Source: Clostridia bacterium
GTDB taxonomy: Bacteria; Bacillota; Clostridia; Christensenellales; Borkfalkiaceae
DNA length: 40,148 nucleotides
NCBI GenBank assembly: GCA_017623605.1
Contig: JAGAOR010000027.1
Coordinates: forward strand, 1 to 40,148
Reading direction: 5' to 3'
In this document: positions 6,765 through 14,187 of the stretch, piece after piece
How the letters are laid out: each line of letters opens with the position of its first letter
Position numbering within the stretch: position 1 is the stretch's first letter
Notes under the pieces: generated by a model
The model's database searches: none
What the model was told of the DNA's origin: nothing
What the model saw: the letters and a program-made list of their open reading frames with translations, nothing else
Position numbers and translations under genes: made by a program

Positions 6765-8063
6765 ATGGAACTTTTTAATTTATTAAGCAATGAAGTGGGG
6801 ATTGCTTTGTTTGGCAACACCTACGACATTTCGCTCAACTGGATAGGTATGTTGATTCGCTGGCTCATCACGGGCGTTGGCTCGGTGGGTATCGGCATTA
6901 TTTTGTTTTCGATTATTTTAAAGGTAATTGTGTTGCCGTTCGACGTGCATCAGCGTATTTCTATGCGTAAGCAAAACCTGAAAATGAAAGAAAATCAGGC
7001 GCGTATGGAAAAGCTGCAAAAGCAATATGCAAACGATAAGGATAAATATAATCAAAAGGTTATGGAAATGTATAAGGAGAGTGGCATTTCTATGTTCTCT
7101 TCCTGCCTTCCTATGATTTTGTCCTTGATTATCTTTATCGTGGCAATTAACGCGTTTAACGCCTATTCGCAGTATGCGAACGTGGAAAATTATAACGATA
7201 TGGTGGACGCGTATAACGCCAAAGTGGAAAGCCTTTGCAAGGATTTGGAAACGGACGAAGCGTTCTTACGCTACGACGAAACGCAAAAAGTATATTTCTT
7301 CGACGCGGATAAACTCTATGCGAAAGAAGAAATCAAGTCGTTCGTGGACGGCGCGACGAGCGCGGACGCAAACAAAACGAAAGAATCGGCGATTAAAGAA
7401 TATTTTATGAACGAGGGACAAAAAGCCGTCGTTTCCGCGTATGAAACGGAAGTAGTCAAGCATACGTCTTTCCTCTGGATTAAGAATATTTGGGCGACGG
7501 ACGCGAGCTATAAGCACCCCGTTTTGGAATTCTCGGAATTTAAAATGGAAGTGGAACGCCAAAATTTCCAAGTCGGAGATAAAACGGCGGGCTTTGCCGG
7601 TGTTGCCGAATATACCAACGTTTACGAAGAAGATACCTATAAAATTATTACCCAACAGCTCACTACGCAAAAGAAACAGGCGAACGGTTATTATATTTTA
7701 ATCGTACTTTCAATCGGTACGATCCTGCTTCAACAATGGATTTCGATGCGTGGTCAAAAGGAACAACAAAAATATTCGTCCGTAGACGGGCAGGGCGCGT
7801 CGCAACAGAAAATGACAATGATCATTATGACGGGTATGTTTGCAATCTTCTCGTTTATGTATAGCTCCGCGTTCTCGATTTATATGATTATGAGCAACGT
7901 TTTATCCCTTATATCAACGATCGCGATCAATAAATTAGTGGATATTTCCGAGCGCAAAAAGGAAGAAAAAGCTTTGGTTGAAAAATATAACAAACGTTTT
8001 GCTTATCGCACGGCGCAAGAATCGGGCTCGAAAACGCAAAATAAAAACAAAAAGAATAAATAA
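6765..8063 (+). CDS. yidC: Membrane protein insertase YidC/Oxa1 family
   Basis: The 432-aa product is the YidC/Oxa1/SpoIIIJ insertase that inserts and folds membrane proteins. Visible parts are hydrophobic segments at about 26-57, a cytoplasmic charged helical hairpin (about 62-108) with arginines near 64-68 that may supply the groove charge, a segment at 111-132, FLWIKNIW at 236-243 (the usual FLW motif before the late segments), and three segments between 308 and 395. A Lys/Asn-rich tail follows. Between the 111-132 segment and FLW there are about 100 extra residues absent from typical Gram-positive YidC (about 250-290 aa), giving an enlarged extracytoplasmic loop. No lipobox cysteine is seen. 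Confidence 0.95.
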   Translation: MELFNLLSNEVGIALFGNTYDISLNWIGMLIRWLITGVGSVGIGIILFSIILKVIVLPFDVHQRISMRKQNLKMKENQARMEKLQKQYANDKDKYNQKVMEMYKESGISMFSSCLPMILSLIIFIVAINAFNAYSQYANVENYNDMVDAYNAKVESLCKDLETDEAFLRYDETQKVYFFDADKLYAKEEIKSFVDGATSADANKTKESAIKEYFMNEGQKAVVSAYETEVVKHTSFLWIKNIWATDASYKHPVLEFSEFKMEVERQNFQVGDKTAGFAGVAEYTNVYEEDTYKIITQQLTTQKKQANGYYILIVLSIGTILLQQWISMRGQKEQQKYSSVDGQGASQQKMTMIIMTGMFAIFSFMYSSAFSIYMIMSNVLSLISTIAINKLVDISERKKEEKALVEKYNKRFAYRTAQESGSKTQNKNKKNK

Positions 8064-8108
8064 AAACAAGTGATGTTTCCGCAAACAACGGAAAGGGAGT
8101 TTTGAAAA

Positions 8109-9041
8109 ATGAAATACACGGAATTTACGGGGAAGACGGTCGAGGAAGCGATCGAAAACGGTTTAAGCGAGCTTGGCTTAACCAAAGAAAATGCGGATAT
8201 TCGCGTTTTGGAAGAGGGCAAAAAGAAGTTGTTCGGCTTTGTGAAAGCGCGTGTGGAAATTGCGCCTCTTGAAGAAAACGAGAAAAACGAGGAAAAAAGC
8301 GACGTGGCGGCAAGCGTAAGTGAGAAAACGGACGGCGAAAGAACGATTGCGTTTTTGGAGGGGCTTTTCGAGCTTTTAAACGTTACGGCTTGTACGGAGC
8401 TCGTTTCCGAGGGTGAAAAGATTGAAATTAACGTAACGGCGGCGAATACAAATTCGATAATCGGCAAGCGCGGAGAAACGCTCGACGCGGTTCAAACGCT
8501 TGCGGGCGCGGTTGCGAATACGGGTAGAGAAGAATATAAACGCGTAGTCGTAGATTGCGAAAACTATCGTGAAAACCGCGAAGCAACTTTGAAAAAGCTT
8601 GCGGAAAATCTCGCGCAGAAAGCAACGCGCCTTGGTAAAAAGATTAAGCTTGAACCGATGAACCCTTATGAAAGACGCATTATCCATTCCGCACTTTCAG
8701 AGATTGAGGGTGTAAGAACGGAAAGCGAGGGAAAAGAACCCAACCGCTATATCGTCGTCATTCCCGACAATCTCGAAGATCCTAACGCTCCCGCGTTAGA
8801 AGCGAGAAACGGTCGCGATCGCGACCGTGATCGCAGAGATCGCGGCGCAAGAGGTGGCTATAACAATCGTGATAGAGGCGATCGCGGTGCAAGAGGCGGC
8901 TATAACAATCGTGGCAGAAGCGGTGGAAACCGTAATTTTAACCGCGACGGAAAAGGCTCTTCTTCGGGCGGAACGACGATGAAACCCTCGAGCGATTTCT
9001 TCGGAATTTTCCTTGGCAATAGCGGCAACAAAGACGAATAA
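8109..9041 (+). CDS. khpB: RNA-binding protein KhpB (Jag/EloR) with RGG-like tail
   Basis: The 310-aa protein is KhpB (Jag, EloR), an RNA-binding protein that with KhpA affects cell elongation. Domains in order are: Jag_N (1-52, with KKKLFGFVKARVEI), a linker, a KH domain (about 95-150) with the GKRG loop at 119-122, and an R3H domain (about 160-220) with the R-x-x-x-H pattern at 189-193. Unusually, residues 235-287 form a tail of Arg, Gly, Asp, Asn and Tyr in which DRGARGGYNNR is repeated, encoded by two 42-bp near-identical units (about 8838-8921). The gene is last in the rpmH cluster, 45 bp after yidC, and is followed by a terminator. Confidence 0.95.
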   Translation: MKYTEFTGKTVEEAIENGLSELGLTKENADIRVLEEGKKKLFGFVKARVEIAPLEENEKNEEKSDVAASVSEKTDGERTIAFLEGLFELLNVTACTELVSEGEKIEINVTAANTNSIIGKRGETLDAVQTLAGAVANTGREEYKRVVVDCENYRENREATLKKLAENLAQKATRLGKKIKLEPMNPYERRIIHSALSEIEGVRTESEGKEPNRYIVVIPDNLEDPNAPALEARNGRDRDRDRRDRGARGGYNNRDRGDRGARGGYNNRGRSGGNRNFNRDGKGSSSGGTTMKPSSDFFGIFLGNSGNKDE

Positions 9042-9068
9042 TAAAACGATCAAAATTTAAGCAAAAAA

Positions 9069-9101
9069 ACTCCGACGGAATAAAAAACCGACGGAGTTTT
9101 T
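9069..9101 (+). terminator. Intrinsic terminator after khpB
   Basis: An imperfect 10-bp stem (9069-9078 with 9088-9097: ACTCCG/CGGAGT plus CGG/CCG around one A-A mismatch) is followed by a T-run. It ends the rpmH-khpB transcript just before the queT promoter. Confidence 0.88.
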
Positions 9102-9103
9102 CA

Positions 9104-9132
9104 TTGACAAGTTAGGAGGCGTGTGCTATAAT
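9104..9132 (+). promoter_or_regulatory. Promoter of queT
   Basis: TTGACA (9104-9109) and TATAAT (9127-9132), both perfect consensus with a 17-bp spacer. The predicted start is near 9139, just before the riboswitch. Confidence 0.92.
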
Positions 9133-9141
9133 AATAATCAA

Positions 9142-9186
9142 GCGGAAGGTTTTCGGAAAACACTTCCCGATAAAAAAACCGAGGTA
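9142..9186 (+). promoter_or_regulatory. PreQ1-I-like riboswitch controlling queT
   Basis: The leader folds as an H-type pseudoknot of the preQ1 class I kind. P1 is GGAAG (9144-9148) with CTTCC (9163-9167). The loop contains TCGG (9153-9156), which can pair with CCGA (9179-9182) after an A-rich joining strand (9170-9178). The second pairing strand runs directly into GAGG (9181-9184), the likely ribosome binding site 9 bp before the ATG, so ligand binding should hide it and block translation. The downstream gene encodes a QueT-family precursor transporter, the expected regulon. I identified it by fold and context only. Confidence 0.82.
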
Positions 9187-9193
9187 CAATTTT

Positions 9194-9718
9194 ATGAAAA
9201 ACGTTTTTTCGACCAAACGACTTTGCCGCGCAGGCGTAATCGCCGCGCTATACGTGGCGATCACCTACGCTTTTATGCCCTTTGCTTTCGGACCGTTTCA
9301 GATCCGTCCCGCAGAGGCGCTTTGCATTTTACCCCTCTTTTTTCCCGAAGCCGTGCCCGCGCTTTGGGTGGGGTGTATGCTTTCCAACTTCGCTTCGCCC
9401 TATTTCGTTTACGACGTGTTAATCGGCTCGCTGGCAACCTTGTTTGCCGCGTTCGGTACGTACCTGGTGGGCAGGTTTTTCAAAAAAAACCTTGTAAAAT
9501 TGTTGTTGGGCGGGCTTTTCCCCGTGCTGTTTAACGCCCTGCTAATTCCACTGATTATCGTGTTTTTATGCGGCGGTCTCAGCGGACAGGCAAGCGTTTT
9601 CACCGCGTACGCGTTCTACGTAGGTTCGTTTTTATTAACGGAAACGGTATGGGTATACGGCTTGGGAACACCCCTTTACTTTTTAACGCAGAAATTAGAC
9701 GAGGGCTTTACCCGCTGA
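9194..9718 (+). CDS. queT: QueT-family queuosine precursor transporter
   Basis: The 174-aa membrane protein belongs to the QueT family, predicted S-components of energy-coupling-factor transporters for the queuosine precursor preQ1 or related compounds. The signature FGPFQIRPAEALCILPLFFP (about residues 36-55) is followed by WVGCMLSN. Five or six hydrophobic segments are visible. It is a single-gene transcript with a preQ1-I-like riboswitch in its leader, which agrees with the assignment. Its last 43 bp overlap the tail of yyaC on the opposite strand. Confidence 0.94.
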   Translation: MKNVFSTKRLCRAGVIAALYVAITYAFMPFAFGPFQIRPAEALCILPLFFPEAVPALWVGCMLSNFASPYFVYDVLIGSLATLFAAFGTYLVGRFFKKNLVKLLLGGLFPVLFNALLIPLIIVFLCGGLSGQASVFTAYAFYVGSFLLTETVWVYGLGTPLYFLTQKLDEGFTR

Positions 9719-10344
9719 TATAAAACGTTTGCGATCGCCTCCGATACGATTTCCGACATCGTATAAACGAGATTTAAACGGGTGGTGTTGAGTAGACCGA
9801 AGTTTGCGATCGACTTTTCCGCAACGATCCCCATAATCGAAATATCGCCGATCGAGCCCAAGCGTTTGTTCGCGCCCGCGCCCGGAAACAGAGGGGAATC
9901 GGAAAGCTTCAAAAGTCCCACGTCGCCCTCCGCGCCCACCGCCGCGTCCACGGCGATCACTTGGCTTCCTTTATGCGTTCCTTTCAAAAATGCGCGCAGG
10001 TATTTAATTTCTTTCGCGGTAACGGGAGAAGAGAGTGTGCCGTAGATAAACGCTCGAAGTCCCTGCGTTTTATATTTGAGTATAGAGCCCGTGATCGGAC
10101 CAAGACTATCCCCCACGGCAAGATCGCTCCCGATACAAACGATCACGGGCGGCGCTTCGAAGTCGCCGTTAAAATACTTACAAAATTCGGCGTTTTTTGG
10201 TGTTGAACGCATACCTGCCCCTGTTTTTTCTTGAAAACGCCTCGGCGTGAGTTTGCGCTCCAAATCGTTTTTTAAAAGGGCTTCGAGTGCCATAGCCGCA
10301 CCGTCGGCGGCGAGTTTATTATAAATATGAAAGGTATATTCCAT
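9676..10344 (-). CDS. yyaC: Spore protease-like protein YyaC
   Basis: The 222-aa product matches YyaC, a sporulation protein structurally related to the germination protease GPR and hydrogenase maturation proteases. Key stretches are VIVCIGSDLAVGDSLGPI (about residues 67-84), KGSQVIAVDAAVG, and PGAGANKRLGSIGDISIMGI. The start at 10344 has a TAGGAG ribosome binding site 8 bp upstream. In B. subtilis yyaC is expressed in the forespore under sigma-F. Upstream here, GTTTA, 15 bp, then GTCAATAATT loosely fits a sigma-F promoter, but the sequence is AT-rich and this is weak. The gene converges on and overlaps queT by 43 bp. Confidence 0.92.
   Translation of the reverse strand: MEYTFHIYNKLAADGAAMALEALLKNDLERKLTPRRFQEKTGAGMRSTPKNAEFCKYFNGDFEAPPVIVCIGSDLAVGDSLGPITGSILKYKTQGLRAFIYGTLSSPVTAKEIKYLRAFLKGTHKGSQVIAVDAAVGAEGDVGLLKLSDSPLFPGAGANKRLGSIGDISIMGIVAEKSIANFGLLNTTRLNLVYTMSEIVSEAIANVLYQRVKPSSNFCVKK
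10206..10223 (-). repeat. Recurrent word, copy C
   Basis: CAGGGGCAGGTATGCGTT on the minus strand within yyaC, sharing 16 continuous bp with copies A and B but read in a different frame and orientation relative to the gene. Confidence 0.75.
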
Positions 10345-10436
10345 TGCGCAATCTCCTAATCGTTAGGATAATTATTGACAAAAAGGAATAGGGATAAACT
10401 GTAAAAAAATTTTTTGCCGTTTTTTTCGGATTTTTC

Positions 10437-10465
10437 TTGAAAAACTTGGCTATATGTGTTATAAT
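10437..10465 (+). promoter_or_regulatory. Promoter of cvpA
   Basis: TTGAAA (10437-10442) and TATAAT (10460-10465) with a 17-bp spacer, followed by ACGGAGG before the ATG at 10486. Confidence 0.88.
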
Positions 10466-10485
10466 GAAAAAACGGAGGAAGACAA

Positions 10486-11196
10486 ATGCTTTTTGGATTG
10501 AATGCAAGTTGGGTACATTACGCCTTGGACGGCATCGTGTTGGTTTTAATCGTTGCGTTTGCCGCGTCGAGCGCAAAAAAGGGGTTTGTGGAATGTTTCT
10601 TCGGGTTTATTTCCACCATTCTCGCGATCGTTACGGCATTTTTATTTATGAAAGGCGTACTTTCTTGGACGGGCGGCTTGTTTGGATTACAAGACGTGAT
10701 TGAAAACGCGGTGGTCGGCGGGCTTGGCAAAATTACGGGCTTTGATATAGACGTGTCGGCGGCAGGAATCGAGGCGGCGCTCGCGGATAAAAATTTGCCG
10801 TCGTTTTTGGTAAACGCCGTCATAGAAAGCGTAGGCAATCAAGAATTGCCGCTCGGTACGACGCTTGCAATGGTCGTGGGCGGCTCGATCGCCGAATTTA
10901 CCGCAACGCTGATCGCGTGGTTTTTGGTGTTCTTGCTCGTGAAGCTTTTATTAAAGCTCGTGCAACGCGTGCTTACTTCGATCGTGGAAAATCTTCCGAT
11001 CGTCGGCTCGCTCAATCACCTGCTGGGCTTTGTCGTCGGCGGACTTCAAGGACTTTTAATTGCCTGCGGTGTGATCGCCGTCGTTGCGCTCATTCCCGCA
11101 GAGGGCTTGAACGCCTTTTTCAACGAATGTTTGATCGTCCGTTGGCTGTATAATAGTAATCCCATACACGTCATTTTTAGCTGGATTATCCACTGA
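10486..11196 (+). CDS. CvpA-family membrane protein
   Basis: The 236-aa protein belongs to the CvpA family, integral membrane proteins first linked to colicin V production and more recently to envelope stress and bile resistance; the mechanism is unknown. The family pattern is visible: a first hydrophobic segment followed by KKGFVECFFGFISTIL (about 30-45), two more segments, and the late PIVGSLNHLLGFVVGGLQG motif. It has its own promoter and terminator. Its 3' end contains TTATCCACT (11186-11194), a one-mismatch DnaA box that belongs with the cluster immediately downstream. Confidence 0.88.
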   Translation: MLFGLNASWVHYALDGIVLVLIVAFAASSAKKGFVECFFGFISTILAIVTAFLFMKGVLSWTGGLFGLQDVIENAVVGGLGKITGFDIDVSAAGIEAALADKNLPSFLVNAVIESVGNQELPLGTTLAMVVGGSIAEFTATLIAWFLVFLLVKLLLKLVQRVLTSIVENLPIVGSLNHLLGFVVGGLQGLLIACGVIAVVALIPAEGLNAFFNECLIVRWLYNSNPIHVIFSWIIH

Positions 11197-11744
11197 AATT
11201 TTAAGCGTAACGAAAGGTCGAGGCGCGTTCCTCGACCTTTTCTTTTTGCCAAATATACATTTATACCTCGCCTTATAAATCTCCCCGAATGTGGATAACT
11301 TTTTACTTCTGTGGAAAAGAACGTACGTTTGTGGACAAAATTACACACTTTTATCAAAATCGTTCGCTTTTTTCCGTTTTTTAAGAAAGATTTTGTTCAT
11401 TTTAAAGAGTTATCCACAAAAAAGCTCCCGTTTTTCAGTTGTGCACAAGCCGTTTGTGGACGGGTTATCCACCGATTTTCGCCTGTTTTTGAGTGGTTGC
11501 ATGCGGAATGCCTGACGAATAGAATTTTACGCGCGTTATCCACGGTAAGCTTATCCACATTTTTGCTTCCGGGTAGGTGGACAACCCCGTTTTATCCACA
11601 TTTTAAGTGGATAGGTGGGGAAAAATGGGGGTATGCATAATTTTATAAATTTATTTTTCGACGCTCTTCGACATAACGATAGGGCTTTCGACAAGAAAGT
11701 TTTCCACCACTTAAAAACCGCTGAAAAAAGTTATCCACACCCGT
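11186..11744. other. Second DnaA-box cluster (origin half or DnaA-titration site)
   Basis: About 500 bp without genes lie between convergent cvpA and gerC. I count five perfect DnaA boxes: TGTGGATAA at 11290-11298, and TTATCCACA at 11410-11418, 11551-11559, 11592-11600 and 11731-11739. Variants with one mismatch are TTATCCACT (11186-11194), TTATCCACC (11465-11473), TTATCCACG (11536-11544), TGTGGAAAA (11310-11318) and TGTGGACAA (11330-11338). An AT-rich stretch lies at about 11634-11660. No DnaA-trio-like triplets are seen next to any box. The region is flanked by convergent genes, which is unusual for an active origin. Confidence 0.85.
11213..11246 (+). terminator. Intrinsic terminator after cvpA
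   Basis: A perfect 11-bp stem AAAGGTCGAGG/CCTCGACCTTT (11213-11223 and 11230-11240) followed by a T-rich run. Confidence 0.93.
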
Positions 11745-13067
11745 TCACCGCACGTTTTGAAAGCTTACGGACACGTTCAGGATTACGTTTTTGAGCGCGT
11801 CCTTTTTCAACTCTTCGTAGCGGCGGGTTTCGAATTTTTGTAGTTGTTCGACGATTCCAAACAGATCGCAACCGACCGAGCGGCATTTTTCAAAGGTAGT
11901 TTTAATTTGTCCGACGAGCCGTTTTTTTGCCGCTTCAAACGCACCGCTCGGCACGTCGCCCGCGTCCGCCGCGTTCTCGCGCGGGAATGCTTTGGAATAA
12001 TCGAGTAAGCCCGCCACCAACGAAATATTCACGCGATAAGTCGCTCTGCCGTCCTTACCTACTTTGAATTTCGTTTTGGGGATATTCCGTCGAATATTCA
12101 GCGTACACGTCGCGTTTTCCGTTTCCACCGAATACGCCGCAAGCCGCAATTCGTGCTTCACCGCGTTAAACGCAAACGTTTCCTCGTCCGTTAGCTTACC
12201 AACCCGCTTTCCTCCTACGAATAAAGCCGTTTCACTTGCGCTAAACACGGGCTTATCGTTTGCTTGTCCGCCCCCGGACGAGCCCCCCGACGAGCCTCCC
12301 GAACCGCTTGACGAACCGCTTGACGACGAACCCGATTGTTCACTCGAACCGCCCGAATCACTCGAACTGTTTGAACTGCTCGAACTGCTCGAACCGCCCG
12401 ATTCCCCCGAAGATCCACTTGAACCGCCGTTGTTTTGAGAACCGCTCACGTGTTCTTGTTGGGGTTCTGTTTTAACGATAGGCAAAAACGCGCTTTTGCT
12501 TTCGCCGTAATAACCGATTGCAAATTCTCGCAGGGTAGAGGGGAGCACTGCGCCCACGCGTTCGGCGTGCGGGGAAAGTACCTTTTGCATAGCCACGCTT
12601 CCCGACGGATCGACGAGCGCGGCGACGTTGAGAAGATCTTTTGCCAAGCCGTCGCAGGTAGCGACGAGGCAATTATCGGACATATATTCGTCGAGCAAGA
12701 AAAAATCGAGTGCGTCGAACGCGTTCTCTTGCGCCGCCTTTTCGCCGAGCACGATCAAATGACAAAAGACGAGCTTGGGATACCAACCCGTTTTTGCGTT
12801 GATCTCCTCAAACGCTTCTGCGACCGTACTACCTCGGCTGACGAGCTGTACCGTCTCCGTCGCTTTGCCCTGTTTGGAGGCTTGGGGAATGGCGATTTGG
12901 GAAGTAATGATAAACGTTTCCTCTTCGCGATCAATCCCCACCGCCATAACGATTGCCGTTTTTTGCACGTCGATTAAGCCGAAATCACCCGTGAAGAATA
13001 AAAACGTGAGCGCGAGAATGATTAAAAGATAATAGCGTATGGTATTTTTCTGATGAATTTCACGCAT
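11745..13067 (-). CDS. gerC: Spore germination protein GerC (GerAC family), atypical
   Basis: The 440-aa protein is the C subunit of a GerA-type germinant receptor. The start at 13067 is chosen for its AAGGAGAGGG ribosome binding site; it overlaps the gerB stop by 8 bp. Residues 11-25 are a hydrophobic N-terminal segment, followed by DVQKTAIVMAVGIDREEE, the family's usual opening. The cysteine of the lipobox normally found here (GCWD-type) is missing; the sequence reads FFTGDFGLID. Residues 207-268 form a linker of almost only Ser and Gly, inserted between the N-terminal and C-terminal domains. The C-terminal part (about 275-440) resumes family-like sequence. Confidence 0.9.
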   Translation of the reverse strand: MREIHQKNTIRYYLLIILALTFLFFTGDFGLIDVQKTAIVMAVGIDREEETFIITSQIAIPQASKQGKATETVQLVSRGSTVAEAFEEINAKTGWYPKLVFCHLIVLGEKAAQENAFDALDFFLLDEYMSDNCLVATCDGLAKDLLNVAALVDPSGSVAMQKVLSPHAERVGAVLPSTLREFAIGYYGESKSAFLPIVKTEPQQEHVSGSQNNGGSSGSSGESGGSSSSSSSNSSSDSGGSSEQSGSSSSGSSSGSGGSSGGSSGGGQANDKPVFSASETALFVGGKRVGKLTDEETFAFNAVKHELRLAAYSVETENATCTLNIRRNIPKTKFKVGKDGRATYRVNISLVAGLLDYSKAFPRENAADAGDVPSGAFEAAKKRLVGQIKTTFEKCRSVGCDLFGIVEQLQKFETRRYEELKKDALKNVILNVSVSFQNVR

Positions 13068-14187
13068 ATTCCCTCTCCTTTTTCTTCGTAGTTTTAAGTG
13101 TGAACAGCAATAGCGCGAGGGGCAGAAGATCGGCAAATACCCAAAACACGGGGAAAAGATACTCGCCGAAGAGGGTGTAGATCGCGTTATAATGCTGATT
13201 ACAAAAGAGCGTAAATAAAAGTGCGCCAAGGTTAAACGCCGCCGAAAACCATACCCGACGTTTTCCTCCGCAAACGCGCGTAGTGAGATCGGTGGCGAAA
13301 TGCAGCGGCGTTGCCGTGTAGATAAATAAAACGATACAAAGTAAATATACGAGCAAAAGATCAATTCGTCCGATCACGGTGAGGGCGGGAAAATATTGCG
13401 CGATTTTGGCAAAGGCGTAATGCTCGCGCGCGGCGATCGTGGAATACACGCCGTAAAATACGCCGAGAAACAAAATGGTGAACACGCCGCCAAGTCCGTA
13501 GCCGAGCGCAATCTTTTTACAATCGCCCTTTTGATAGCGTAAATTGCCGATAAGAGGCAAAAGTAAAATCGCGTCCGAAAAATGGGGCGTAGTGTAGGTG
13601 AACGCGGACACGGTATGCTCGAATCGGTGTTGAAAAATAGGCAAAAGGTTGGAAGCGTCCGCCTCGACGAGGGACATAACGAGTAGGGAAACGAAGGGAA
13701 CGAGGAACAAAAATAGTGATAAATCGGCGATTCGACCGAGCGTTTTGATCCCCCGCGCGCACACGTACGCCGAGATCAAAAAGAAAAAGATAAAGGAAAA
13801 AAAGGTGGGGGAGGTGTCGTAGAACGCCGCGTATACGAATTTATCTAAATCGAGAAGAGGCAACACCGCCGCAAAGAGAAAATAGAGCACGTAGAAAAGA
13901 TAGACGGGCGCCGTCCATTTTCCAAGCTTTTTTTCCAAACGCTCAAAAAGCGGCGTTTCCGAGCGGGAAGCGGCGAACAGTAGCGCAAGTAAAACCCCCG
14001 TTTGAAACAGATATTGCAATAATGCGGGCAATAAAAGATCGCCGCCCGTAAAGCGGGCAAGGATCGAGGGTAATTCCAAAAGCTTATAAATCGGCAGGAT
14101 AAACGCCGCGAAAAACGCGATCTGTCTGCCGAGAATACCATCGTTTTCAGGCGCGATAAGCGCGGGAAATTTAAGCATCGGTTTCAC
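13060..14187 (-). CDS. gerB: Spore germination protein GerB (GerAB family)
   Basis: The 375-aa integral membrane protein is the B subunit of a GerA-type germinant receptor. The family resembles amino-acid permeases, and the B subunit is thought to bind the germinant in the spore inner membrane. About ten hydrophobic segments are spread over the whole length, starting at about residues 22-38 and ending with FWVFADLLPLALLLF before a KTTKKKERE tail. Its start overlaps the end of gerA by 17 bp and its end overlaps gerC by 8 bp, a tightly coupled gerA-gerB-gerC operon. Confidence 0.93.
   Translation of the reverse strand: MKPMLKFPALIAPENDGILGRQIAFFAAFILPIYKLLELPSILARFTGGDLLLPALLQYLFQTGVLLALLFAASRSETPLFERLEKKLGKWTAPVYLFYVLYFLFAAVLPLLDLDKFVYAAFYDTSPTFFSFIFFFLISAYVCARGIKTLGRIADLSLFLFLVPFVSLLVMSLVEADASNLLPIFQHRFEHTVSAFTYTTPHFSDAILLLPLIGNLRYQKGDCKKIALGYGLGGVFTILFLGVFYGVYSTIAAREHYAFAKIAQYFPALTVIGRIDLLLVYLLCIVLFIYTATPLHFATDLTTRVCGGKRRVWFSAAFNLGALLFTLFCNQHYNAIYTLFGEYLFPVFWVFADLLPLALLLFTLKTTKKKEREYA

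Noticed and set aside
12260-12450. CRISPR-like or minisatellite array
   Set aside because: The repetitive DNA is in frame Ser/Gly coding sequence of gerC with irregular units and no spacers.
13068-13364. Upstream extension of the gerC frame
   Set aside because: It would overlap gerB by about 300 bp; the ATG at 13067 has an excellent ribosome binding site and gives the family N-terminus.
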